NCBI GenBank assembly: GCA_026391355.1
Contig: JAPLDH010000072.1
Coordinates: 1 to 64,000, forward strand
DNA: 64,000 nucleotides
From: Bacteroidota bacterium
GTDB taxonomy: Bacteria > Bacteroidota > Bacteroidia > Bacteroidales > FEN-979
Direction: 5' to 3'
In this document: one piece after another, positions 9,346 to 17,036 of the stretch
Layout: every line of letters starts with the position of its first letter
How positions within the stretch are numbered: position 1 is the stretch's first letter
Made by a program: the position numbers and the translations under genes
The notes under the pieces: generated by a model
What the model was told of the DNA's origin: nothing
Seen by the model: only the letters and a program-made list of their open reading frames with translations
Databases searched by the model: none

Positions 9346-10299
9346 ATGATAATAGTTGATAAGGAAAATCTGGATAAAATTATCCCGTCTTTGGCTAAAG
9401 ATATTAAAGCTCTTGAAAAAATAAGGGACGAAATTGTCATACGACCAACCTGGCATAAAATTTATATTGCAGACGCAAGAAACCTTTCAATGGTTCCTGA
9501 TGAGTCAGTTCACTTAATTGTAACATCCCCGCCTTACTGGAATCTGAAAGAATATAATAAGAACAAGAATCAACTTGGACACATCGATGATTATCAAGTG
9601 TTTCTTTCCGAACTTGATAAAGTTTGGAAAGAATGTTTGAAAAAACTTGTTATTGGTGGCCGTATGGTTGTTGTAGTGGGAGATGTATTACTTTCAAGAC
9701 GAGAATTTGGCAGACACAAAGTCGTGCCATTACATGCCGACATTCAGGTAAGATGTGAAGGGATTGGGTTTGATAATTTAGCGCCAATATTTTGGCATAA
9801 AATCTCAAATGCAACCTTTGAAGTCAGCGGCAATACTAAGTTTCTTGGAAAGCCTTATGAACCAAATGGAATTATTAAACATGATATCGAATATATTTTA
9901 ATGCTCAGGAAAAACGGAGGTTATCGAAAACCAACAAATGAACAACGAAGATTGTCAATTATCTCAGAACGTGAATTTAACTTGTGGTATAAACAAATCT
10001 GGGATTTTAACGGTGCTTCTACAAAAATTCACCCCGCACCATTTCCTGAAGAATTGACTAATCGCATAGTTAGAATGGTTAGTTTTGTTGGTGATACAGT
10101 GTTTGATCCCTTTTTAGGATCAGGAACAACCATGATTTCATCTTTGAAGAACGGTCGGAATTCCATTGGAATAGATATCGATAATGACTATGCCAACCTA
10201 TCATTGAATCGATTAACGAAAACACTTGATTTGAGTATTTATAAAATCTCTGATTTCAATTTAACTGATCTGACAAATGAACAAAATTCTGCCAAATAA
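9346..10299 (+). CDS. DNA methyltransferase of a type II R-M system (beta class)
   Basis: The product is a 317-residue amino-methyltransferase. Motif IV, LIVTSPPYWNLKEY, comes early (near residue 60) and motif I, VFDPFLGSGTTMISSL, comes late (near residue 250). This order marks the beta class of N4-cytosine/N6-adenine methyltransferases. SPPY is more common in N4-cytosine enzymes, but N6-adenine cannot be excluded. The S-adenosylmethionine pocket continues in SIGIDIDNDYANLSLNR. The gene overlaps the start of a PaeR7I/XhoI-like endonuclease gene by 23 bases, so it is the protecting partner. If specificity follows the endonuclease family the site would be CTCGAG; this is inference. The gene is visibly richer in A+T than its neighbours, suggesting transfer. 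Confidence 0.9.
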   Translation: MIIVDKENLDKIIPSLAKDIKALEKIRDEIVIRPTWHKIYIADARNLSMVPDESVHLIVTSPPYWNLKEYNKNKNQLGHIDDYQVFLSELDKVWKECLKKLVIGGRMVVVVGDVLLSRREFGRHKVVPLHADIQVRCEGIGFDNLAPIFWHKISNATFEVSGNTKFLGKPYEPNGIIKHDIEYILMLRKNGGYRKPTNEQRRLSIISEREFNLWYKQIWDFNGASTKIHPAPFPEELTNRIVRMVSFVGDTVFDPFLGSGTTMISSLKNGRNSIGIDIDNDYANLSLNRLTKTLDLSIYKISDFNLTDLTNEQNSAK

Positions 10300-11048
10300 T
10301 TTTGATGAACTGGTTAACATTGCTGTTAAGAAATTCTGGATGTCCCGATCTGCATCAAGTGTGACTACACAAGAAGGAGGAAGAGGTTCCGTTATTGGTG
10401 GTAAAAATCTTGATGGATTCTCAACAATAATTAAGCTTGTTGCTCAACATTGTGGTGCTCCAAGATGACTGTATAATCACTTCAGGTAAGAAATGTCTGA
10501 CAATTCCTGGGTTTTTTCGACCTACGAAAATGTGGGATTCAATGGTAATATATAAAGGAAGATTAGTAGCGTGTTTTGAACTGAAATCACAAGTCGGTTC
10601 ATTTGGGAATAATTTTAATAATAGAACAGAAGAATCAATTGGTTCCGCAACAGATTTCTGGACAGCTCATAAGGAAAAAGCTTTTAATCTTTCGAATTAT
10701 TTGAAACCTGAACAATTAGTATCAATTACTGTCGAAAGTAAACCACCTTTTCTTGGCTATTTAATGCTACTTGAAGATTGCAGGGATTCTACAACCCCTG
10801 TAAAAGTTGAAGAAGAACACTTTAAAGTATTTCCTTACTTTCGCGAATCCTCCTACTCAAAAAGATATCAACTTCTATGTGAAAAACTTGTCCTTGAAGG
10901 TCTTTATTCTTCAGCCTGTTTGATCTTATCCAATCAAATTAATGGTAAAGATGATGGGAGTTATTCTTCTCCGACAAATTCACTCAGCCCAAGATCTTTT
11001 TTTGCAGACTTCGCAGGGAGACTTCTTTCGGTTTTAGAAACCTACTAA
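10277..11048 (+). pseudogene. PaeR7I/XhoI-like restriction endonuclease, frameshifted
   Basis: Two overlapping frames encode one protein. The first starts at 10277 and contains GGKNLDGFSTIIKLV, then stops at TGA 10466-10468 right after HCGAP. The second continues from about 10458 with DDCIITSGKKC, then IPGFFRPTKMWDSMV, FELKSQVG and FGNNFNNRTEESIGSATDFW, ending at 11048. FRPTKxWD, the E-x-K of FELKSQ and FGNNFNNRTEE are hallmarks of the PaeR7I family, which cuts CTCGAG. Removing one A from the AA at about 10460-10461 joins the frames into a protein of about 256 residues, close to PaeR7I's length. The gene is either truly inactive or affected by a one-base sequence error. The methyltransferase upstream is intact, which would make loss of the nuclease tolerable. 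Confidence 0.82.
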
Positions 11049-11080
11049 AATAATTTATTAAAGTTAACCACAATTTGCAA

Positions 11081-12040
11081 ATGGTAAATCGTATCCTCTT
11101 CATCGACGATGTTCATCCATTGGTTACCAGTGAACTTACCGCTCATGGCTTTCAATGTGATTTTTTTCCAGGATATACCAGGCAGGATTATATCCGGGTC
11201 ATACCTGAATATTATGGAGTGATCATCCGGAGCAAAATAATTCTCGATGCAGAGATCCTTCTAAAAGCCAAAAACCTGAAGTTTATCGGAAGGGTAGGGG
11301 CCGGGATGGAGAGCATTGATGCGGAATACGCGGAGAGCCATGGGATCGTTTGTCTCAACTCTCCAGAGGGAAACCGGGATGCTGTAGGGGAACATGCAAC
11401 AGGAATGCTTCTTTCGCTGATGAATCATATGAACCGCGCCGACCGGCAGGTTCGTGAGGGGAAATGGATACGGGAGGCAAACCGTGGGACAGAGATTGAA
11501 GGAAAAACAGTCGGGATCATCGGGTATGGCAATATGGGAAGCGCTTTTGCCAAACGGTTGAGTGGGTTCGGATGTGAAGTGATCTCATTTGATAAATACA
11601 AAACAAGCTATTCAGATGGTTATACTGCTGAATGCACCTTTCAGGATATCTTTGAGAAGGCCGATATAGTGAGTCTTCATGTCCCGCTGACAGAAGAAAC
11701 GAGGTATATGGCCGATGAAGCGTTTTTCCGTACTTTCCGAAAAAATATCTGGCTGATCAATACATCACGCGGAATGGTGGTGAATACTAAGGACCTGGTT
11801 GATTCTCTTAAATCAGGTAAAGTGAGAGGCGCTGCCCTGGATGTGCTGGAATATGAAGATTCATCCTTTGAATTGCTGGGATCAGATACACGCGAAGAGC
11901 TTCAATACCTTATGAGAGCAGAGAATGTACTGTTGACTCCCCACATTGCAGGCTGGACGGAGGAATCAAGATTCAAGCTTGCAAAGGTGCTGGTTGACAA
12001 AATCATCAACGCATTTACGGTTTACGATCTACGAATTTAG
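11081..12040 (+). CDS. D-isomer-specific 2-hydroxyacid dehydrogenase (SerA-like)
   Basis: The product is 319 residues from the ATG at 11081; a TTG two codons upstream is less likely. The NAD-binding core carries VGIIGYGNMGSAFAKRL (GxGxxG near residue 150). The catalytic set of the family is visible: Arg in INTSRGMVV, Glu in ALDVLEYED and His in TPHIAGWTEES. It would oxidise or reduce a 2-hydroxyacid/2-oxoacid pair with NAD. Similarity to the short phosphoglycerate dehydrogenase group is apparent, but no serine-pathway gene (serC, serB) adjoins it, so the substrate is open. It lies between two restriction-modification systems. Its last few codons (about 12017-12040) are made of the 7-bp array that continues into the spacer, so the C-terminal TVYDLRI is probably not ancestral. 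Confidence 0.87.
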   Translation: MVNRILFIDDVHPLVTSELTAHGFQCDFFPGYTRQDYIRVIPEYYGVIIRSKIILDAEILLKAKNLKFIGRVGAGMESIDAEYAESHGIVCLNSPEGNRDAVGEHATGMLLSLMNHMNRADRQVREGKWIREANRGTEIEGKTVGIIGYGNMGSAFAKRLSGFGCEVISFDKYKTSYSDGYTAECTFQDIFEKADIVSLHVPLTEETRYMADEAFFRTFRKNIWLINTSRGMVVNTKDLVDSLKSGKVRGAALDVLEYEDSSFELLGSDTREELQYLMRAENVLLTPHIAGWTEESRFKLAKVLVDKIINAFTVYDLRI

Positions 12041-12127
12041 ATTGAATCTGTCTGCCGGCAGGCAGGTTTTAGATTTTCGAGGTACAATTTACGATTGGGT
12101 AAATACTTATTAGTCAATTCATTGAAA
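12017..12127. repeat. degenerate 7-bp tandem arrays overlapping a gene end
   Basis: Words in 7-base register start inside the dehydrogenase gene (ACGGTTT 12017, ACGATCT 12024, ACGAATT 12031, TAGATTG 12038). A GC-rich 10-base palindrome CTGCCGGCAG (12052-12061) interrupts them. They resume with GGTTTTA (12065), GATTTTC, GAGGTAC, AATTTAC, GATTGGG and TAAATAC to about 12127. Bases 12104-12117 (TACTTATTAGTCAA) are identical to 23105-23118, next to another palindromic repeat. Confidence 0.7.
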
Positions 12128-12150
12128 TTTGTAGAGACCTTTAATTTTTT

Positions 12151-12278
12151 CACCTCAACCCCCGTCCCCTTCTCCTTAAGGAGAAGGGGTGCAGGGGATG
12201 AGGTGCATGGTAAATTCCCCGGCGCTTACCCCGGAATTCGGGTTCAGGGCTCTGCCCTGGGGTTCATACCAATTGATT
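12151..12278. repeat. composite palindromic repeat, copy 2
   Basis: An inverted repeat at 12151-12205 has a perfect 12-base core: CCCCTTCTCCTT against AAGGAGAAGGGG (12166-12189). The tail at 12206-12278 contains CGGAATTCGGGT (12232-12243) and the 25-base block at 12254-12278 shared exactly with 427-451. The repeat touches the stop codon of the methyltransferase gene on the minus strand (12277-12279), so it sits hard against that gene's 3' end and may also act as its transcription end. Confidence 0.75.
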
Positions 12279-13230
12279 ATTTCTTTGTTATTCTTGTTTT
12301 CTTTTTGGTTAAGTATTCCCCTTTTAATTCGTTAACGACCGATTGATATTCTTCCTGAAGATTAAAAAACGTTATTGAATTATAAAGATCTGCAACCTCC
12401 CTATTCATTCGATCTTCAGCAATTTGACAGTATTTAAAATTATTATCAACCAACAAGCAATTTCTGTTGTTTTTAAGAGCGGCAATACCTGCGGAACCGC
12501 TACCTCCAAAAGGATCAACTATCAAACTATGCTCACGTGATAACAATTTGATAAAGAAAGCAGGTAATTCTACCGGAAAAACAGCCGGATGCCCCATGTT
12601 TTTCCCTACTAATGGTATTGATAATACATTTGTTGGAAGAACGTTCTTTTTGCCAACCCACTTGGAAATATCTCTTCCAAAACCACTGTCATTGATAGAA
12701 TTGTGTCGTGTCAGGTCATTGTTCCCTAACTTATTCAATCTTTTATCCACCCAATCTCCAACTGGTACTGCAACAGCTTTCTGGTCGATGAAAATATTTG
12801 TCGACTTTGCAAGATGAAAGCAATATTCCCAACCATCTCTAAGCCGGGTAGGCCAGTAACCAGGCATGGGGTTTGTCTTGTGCCAGATATAATCATCAAT
12901 ACAAATCCAACCCTCGTTTATCAATTTATCAATTGTTTTCCAAACGTACCTATGTCTGGCACCATTGACAATTTTATCTTTAATATTGATTACCAAACTG
13001 CCATCATCCTTCAGGGATTTCCAGAAAGATTCATGAAAAGTTAAAAACCACTCTGCAAATTTCTCAGGAGAAATACTATCATAGTGTTTCTTTCTTGCAT
13101 CTGCATAAGGAGGTGATGTAATAATTAAGTCAGAAGAATCTTCAAACTCGGATAAGACACTCCTATTATCACCACATAAAATCAAACATTTATTTATGTG
13201 AGGGTTGCTTTCAACTTTTAGCTTATTCAC
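12277..13230 (-). CDS. DNA methyltransferase of a second R-M system (beta class)
   Basis: The product is a 317-residue amino-methyltransferase. Motif IV LIITSPPYADARK lies near residue 37 and motif I VDPFGGSGSAGIAAL near residue 245, again the beta-class order. SPPY favours N4-cytosine methylation. WHKTNPMPGYWPTRLRDGWEY in the middle is characteristic of this class. It is not a copy of the methyltransferase at 9346: beyond the motifs the two proteins differ. It overlaps the upstream gene (13223-14137) by 8 bases, which marks a translationally coupled R-M pair with the putative endonuclease first. The recognition site is unknown. Composition is AT-rich, as expected for an acquired system. Confidence 0.88.
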   Translation of the reverse strand: MNKLKVESNPHINKCLILCGDNRSVLSEFEDSSDLIITSPPYADARKKHYDSISPEKFAEWFLTFHESFWKSLKDDGSLVINIKDKIVNGARHRYVWKTIDKLINEGWICIDDYIWHKTNPMPGYWPTRLRDGWEYCFHLAKSTNIFIDQKAVAVPVGDWVDKRLNKLGNNDLTRHNSINDSGFGRDISKWVGKKNVLPTNVLSIPLVGKNMGHPAVFPVELPAFFIKLLSREHSLIVDPFGGSGSAGIAALKNNRNCLLVDNNFKYCQIAEDRMNREVADLYNSITFFNLQEEYQSVVNELKGEYLTKKKTRITKK

Positions 13231-14137
13231 TGATAATAAACTTTAAAAACTTTTCAGAATCAATCTTATTATTGGCATTTATAAGGTCAAGGCTTTTAAG
13301 TTCTTTGTGTAATAATTCAGAACATGCCTCCTTGAATCTGATCGTTAAAAATGGAAGATAATTTGAAACTCGTTTAATTGCCAAAGTATATATTTCAATC
13401 GCTTCACGACCACTTATATACGGAAAAATAAAACCAGGTCCCCAAAACTCACAATTTAAAGAATAAGGTTTGCCATTTTTGTCTGCTTTTGTACTGCGAT
13501 CGTGATAACCTTTCATCCGCCCTTTTGAGGGTGTTGCTATTCCAATAACACATAAATAGGGTCTATTAAGGTTTTTTTCAGCTTTTGCTTCATTGTCAAG
13601 TCTTCTAATAACCCCACTAATATCCTGACCACCAACGGTGTCTTTAGACTTTTTAATTGACATGTATAATCTTATTCCTGATTCAAAATCAGGTGTATCA
13701 ATGTCTGCAACGATATCTCCTTCTCTTGACCCGTCAAAAACATGCCAGGTCTTTCGCATCAGTTCCAGAAGTAAATATTGATAAAATATGCCAATGGTCA
13801 TACGATGCCTCTGCATTTCATAACTAACGGCATCAAATTCAAAAACATCTTCAACATTCAACAATCCAAGGAAATAAGGATTCAAAATAGGATCACTTCG
13901 TTCCTTTAAGTGTTTAAGGGTCAATTTGACCAAACTTTCAGGAGTCTCTGAATAGATCCTGCTTTCCCCCTTTTTATTTTTAAAGCATCTTAAGAATGCC
14001 TTATCAATTGTATCTTCTAGTTCATTTATAGCAATAGAAGGTTCTTTTTTGGGATAAAGGAAGGCTGCCGATAGTAATGTTTGACCTTCACGAGGATAAG
14101 GTTGTAACAAAAGTTTTTGGCTTGAGCTAAAGGCCAT
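13223..14137 (-). CDS. putative type II restriction endonuclease
   Basis: This 304-residue protein has no family that I can name with certainty. Its role is inferred from position: it precedes and overlaps a DNA methyltransferase gene by 8 bases in a compact two-gene unit. A possible PD-(D/E)xK nuclease core is EGDIVADIDTPDFESGIRLY followed by MSIKKSKDT (about residues 150-182), with acidic residues and a strand ending in K-x-S-K. Conserved-looking GGQDISGVIRRLDNE and a patch rich in aromatics and Gly (CEFWGPGFIFPYISGREA) follow. There is no signal peptide and no membrane segment. Alternatives are a specificity or accessory protein of the methyltransferase. It is AT-rich like its partner. Confidence 0.6.
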   Translation of the reverse strand: MAFSSSQKLLLQPYPREGQTLLSAAFLYPKKEPSIAINELEDTIDKAFLRCFKNKKGESRIYSETPESLVKLTLKHLKERSDPILNPYFLGLLNVEDVFEFDAVSYEMQRHRMTIGIFYQYLLLELMRKTWHVFDGSREGDIVADIDTPDFESGIRLYMSIKKSKDTVGGQDISGVIRRLDNEAKAEKNLNRPYLCVIGIATPSKGRMKGYHDRSTKADKNGKPYSLNCEFWGPGFIFPYISGREAIEIYTLAIKRVSNYLPFLTIRFKEACSELLHKELKSLDLINANNKIDSEKFLKFIISE

Positions 14138-14331
14138 TGGTACTGTTTTTTAATAAATTTAAATGTCGTCGCAAAATCTTATTAACCACAATTCATCTTT
14201 CAATTCCTTATCTGCTTTATTTTGGCTATTGTTGTAAAAGTAAGCAAAAAAAATAAATCCTTTTTAAAGGTGCGAAATAATAATATCAACATATGGGATA
14301 TTTGAATAGCCTTTATGGCACTAAGATAATG

Positions 14332-14387
14332 CCGATTGGACAATTTATGAGTTATGATTGATTGACGAATGACTATTTACGATTAAA
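14332..14387. repeat. degenerate 7-bp tandem array before pfkA
   Basis: Eight words in 7-base register, among them GACAATT (14339), TATGAGT (14346), TATGATT (14353), GATTGAC (14360), GAATGAC (14367) and TATTTAC (14374). The array ends 4 bases before the -7 box of the phosphofructokinase promoter, so it occupies the -33 region. GACAATT also occurs in the array at 60911. The rest of 14138-14425 has no visible gene. Confidence 0.7.
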
Positions 14388-14391
14388 TTTA

Positions 14392-14399
14392 TATTTTTG
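14392..14399 (+). promoter_or_regulatory. -7 element TATTTTTG before the phosphofructokinase gene
   Basis: TATTTTTG matches TAnnTTTG and lies 26 bases before the ATG at 14426. The 7-bp array lies directly upstream; no TTG sits at 19 bases. Confidence 0.5.
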
Positions 14400-14425
14400 C
14401 ACGATTACAGGGAAAAACAAAAAAG

Positions 14426-15661
14426 ATGAAACAGGAACATAAAATCTTCAAAGGGAAAACGTTGGGAATATTATCGGGTGGCGGCGATACACCGGCTATC
14501 AATTCAAGTATTGAAGCAGTCAGGAACCGCGCCTCCATGCTTGGATTCAAGGTATACGGCATACGGTCGGGATGGAAGGGCTTGCTTGGGGATGGCGATG
14601 TTGTGGATCTTTCGCAACAGCCTTATGACGGATGGTATGGAGGCACAGCCTTACGTTCAAGCCGCACGAACCCCTTCCCTTCCAAAAAAAATCCTGAGAG
14701 CAGGGTTCCCCAGGTTCTGCGAAACCTTGAACGGTACAAGATAGATGTTCTTGTTTCCATTGGTGGCGATGATACGAATGGCGCAGCAAAACGGCTGTTT
14801 GAAACGGAAGGCATCCCGGTGATCGGGTTTCCGAAAACCATCGATAACGATCTTCGTACACGCACTATGCATCATTACCAGGGTTCGGAGATAGAAGCAG
14901 TCCTGTGCCCCGGCTTTCCTTCAGCAGCCGCTTCCATTGCGGAATTTACCGCAAGCATCCGGACCACTGCTGAATCTCATTCCCGGATCATCGTTCTGGA
15001 AGTAATGGGCAGGGATGCCGGATGGCTTACGGGGGCTGCCTCCTTCGGGGGAGCCACACTTGGCCTTATCCCTGAAATGGAGATCACCAAAGAACGGAAA
15101 TACGTGCTGATGGAAACCATCAGGGAAACCTACATGAAATCAAAGAAAAAATACCTTGTGATCCCGGTCTCCGAAGGTGTTCGCTGGTACGATGAGAAAT
15201 CTGAGAAATTGGGTGTGGTATATGCAAGTTCTGAATTGGATGAATTCGGCCATCCGCGTTTTGGCGGTATCAGCGGGGTCATCGCTTCCGAGATCTCCCA
15301 TAAACTCGGTATCGAGGCCCGTGCCCAGATTACCGGTTATTATGCACGCTCAGGTCATTGCCGTCATTACGACCGCAGGTTAACTGCAACCCTTGCCGAT
15401 AAGATCGTTGACCTCCTCCTGCGGGAAGATTACGGACAGATGCCGGTTGTAAAAAGCGTGGTTCCTTACGTAGAACTGGAAGAATTCAATACCACCTCCA
15501 TTGATATGGGTGATGTTGGCAACAAACCCTTGCCCACAGAATATTATGACATCGAAAAGTTTTCATTTACTCCCGCTTATCACAATTTTCTATCGAAAAT
15601 TCTGGAGACACCAAACCTCGACGACTTTAAATATGACTTTCCGGTAGTATTGCCGGAATAA
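14426..15661 (+). CDS. 6-phosphofructokinase, PPi-dependent type
   Basis: The product is a 411-residue phosphofructokinase. GILSGGGDTPAINSSI starts the fold, and SIGGDDTNGAA (GGDDT at 113-117) is the phosphoryl-donor loop. PKTIDND (136-142) is the catalytic loop, and TTAESHSR and VMGRDAGWL bind fructose-6-phosphate. Two positions tell the donor: ATP enzymes have GGDGS and PGTIDND, whereas pyrophosphate enzymes have Asp in GGDD and Lys in PKTIDND. Both are of the PPi type here. The reaction would be reversible conversion of fructose-6-phosphate and PPi to fructose-1,6-bisphosphate and phosphate, serving glycolysis and gluconeogenesis. Mixed donor use is possible. The gene stands alone and converges with the aspartokinase gene 14 bases away. 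Confidence 0.9.
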   Translation: MKQEHKIFKGKTLGILSGGGDTPAINSSIEAVRNRASMLGFKVYGIRSGWKGLLGDGDVVDLSQQPYDGWYGGTALRSSRTNPFPSKKNPESRVPQVLRNLERYKIDVLVSIGGDDTNGAAKRLFETEGIPVIGFPKTIDNDLRTRTMHHYQGSEIEAVLCPGFPSAAASIAEFTASIRTTAESHSRIIVLEVMGRDAGWLTGAASFGGATLGLIPEMEITKERKYVLMETIRETYMKSKKKYLVIPVSEGVRWYDEKSEKLGVVYASSELDEFGHPRFGGISGVIASEISHKLGIEARAQITGYYARSGHCRHYDRRLTATLADKIVDLLLREDYGQMPVVKSVVPYVELEEFNTTSIDMGDVGNKPLPTEYYDIEKFSFTPAYHNFLSKILETPNLDDFKYDFPVVLPE

Positions 15662-15675
15662 GCATCTTCATGGGG

Positions 15676-16974
15676 TTATTTTAACACCAGATGAACGGTA
15701 TTCCTCGTCTTTTGCTCAAGTAAGACCTTGCGTTTATTTACGATCCGGCTTATCGCAGCTAATGTATAATGCCGGATGGTGAATAATTCCAGATTATCAT
15801 TATACCGGACTGAATAACTTTTCTGTAAAGCTTTGATGCACCGGGATCCCATTAATTGGTCACCGTCCACACAAATGGAGAACGAAATGGCCGAATTCTG
15901 CATCACATTCACTTTGACCTTATGTTTTGCCAGAATCCTGAAGATCTGGCTGAGATTCTCCTCCATGATAAACGAAAAATCCTTTGGGGAGATGGAGAGC
16001 AAAACCTGGTTTTGTTTACGGATAAATATCGGTGAAGGTACATTCCATGTTTGCAGATTTTCAACAGTGGTTCCGGCTGCGTCAGGTTTCAGGAAGGATT
16101 TTACATGCAAAACGATGTTGGCATTCTCCAGGGGTTTGATCGTTTTCGGATGGATCACCGATGCCCCGAAGTAGGCCAGTTCGATCGCCTCCTGGTATGA
16201 TAGTCTTGTAAGTTTTTTAGGTTTGTCGAACCACTTTGGATCCGCATTCAGGATCCCGGGAACATCCTTCCAAATGGTCAACTCTCTTGTTTTTAATGAA
16301 TAAGCAAATATTGCAGCAGAATAGTCTGAGCCTTCACGGCCCAGTGTGGTACTGTTGTTTTCACCATCGCTGGCGATAAAACCTTGTGTAATTGCAACTT
16401 TTCCTTTTTGACTGCCCGTAAGAAAATAATTTTCAATGTTGTCCCTGACATTGTTTTGGGTAAGTTTCCAGTCAACGCGGGCATCCCTGTACCTTGAATT
16501 GGTTTTTACCAGATCCCGGGCATCAAACAAGGTGGAATGAATCCCCGAAGCAACAAGGAAATGGTTGACAATGGCTGTCGAAAACAACTCTCCGTAACAA
16601 ACCACCTGGTCGTATTCAAAATCATAATCCAGTTTCAAACCGGGGGTCAGATGACCACGTTTTAAATGACCCTTCATCTGGTCGAAAAGATTATCCAGGT
16701 GAGTATAAACAGGATGGTTCCGGGAGGGAAAAAGATCTCTTACAATATCCATATGATATTGATAAATCTTATGAAAGGCCTCAATCATCAGAACAGGATC
16801 CCGCGCTATATAATATGATAGGAGCTGTTCCAGGGCATTGGTGGTTTTCCCCATCGCAGAAATTACCGCAAGAACAGGAGTTGAAGGATACATCCTGAGG
16901 ATGGAAAGAACGTTCCTTACCCCGGTTGCATCATTGATGGAAGCGCCACCAAACTTGAAGACCCTGATTTCCAT
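15676..16974 (-). CDS. aspartate kinase
   Basis: This 432-residue monofunctional aspartokinase starts with KFGGAS (Lys7), the hallmark of the family. SAMGKTTNALEQLL follows, then TLGREGSDYSAAIFAYSL in the ATP/aspartate region and FGASVIHPKTIKPL before the regulatory part. The last about 130 residues look like paired ACT domains (KVNVMQNSAISFSICVD), which in this family bind lysine or threonine for feedback control. It phosphorylates aspartate, the first step to lysine, methionine, threonine and diaminopimelate for the cell wall. No homoserine dehydrogenase domain is fused. It is divergent from mfd, with back-to-back -7 boxes between. Confidence 0.9.
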   Translation of the reverse strand: MEIRVFKFGGASINDATGVRNVLSILRMYPSTPVLAVISAMGKTTNALEQLLSYYIARDPVLMIEAFHKIYQYHMDIVRDLFPSRNHPVYTHLDNLFDQMKGHLKRGHLTPGLKLDYDFEYDQVVCYGELFSTAIVNHFLVASGIHSTLFDARDLVKTNSRYRDARVDWKLTQNNVRDNIENYFLTGSQKGKVAITQGFIASDGENNSTTLGREGSDYSAAIFAYSLKTRELTIWKDVPGILNADPKWFDKPKKLTRLSYQEAIELAYFGASVIHPKTIKPLENANIVLHVKSFLKPDAAGTTVENLQTWNVPSPIFIRKQNQVLLSISPKDFSFIMEENLSQIFRILAKHKVKVNVMQNSAISFSICVDGDQLMGSRCIKALQKSYSVRYNDNLELFTIRHYTLAAISRIVNKRKVLLEQKTRNTVHLVLK

Positions 16975-16978
16975 GCGA

Positions 16979-17022
16979 CAAATGTAAGGAAATTTTTTTC
17001 CATGCCGTTTTTAGTAATTTTG
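16979..17022. promoter_or_regulatory. divergent promoter pair for aspartokinase and mfd
   Basis: On the minus strand, TACATTTG (16979-16986) lies 4 bases before the aspartokinase ATG. On the plus strand, TAATTTTG (17015-17022) lies 14 bases before the first possible mfd start. Both match TAnnTTTG. The aspartokinase box leaves room only for a leaderless or nearly leaderless transcript. Confidence 0.5.
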
Positions 17023-17036
17023 CAGCCAATTCAATA

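Noticed and set aside
10277-11048. Two separate genes, 10277-10468 and 10437-11048
   Set aside because: The end of the first frame and the start of the second join exactly into a PaeR7I-like protein with one base removed, so one frameshifted gene explains both.
12095-12346. An 83-residue frame on the plus strand
   Set aside because: It consists of the composite palindromic repeat and its flanks plus the end of the methyltransferase gene in antisense. No protein features.
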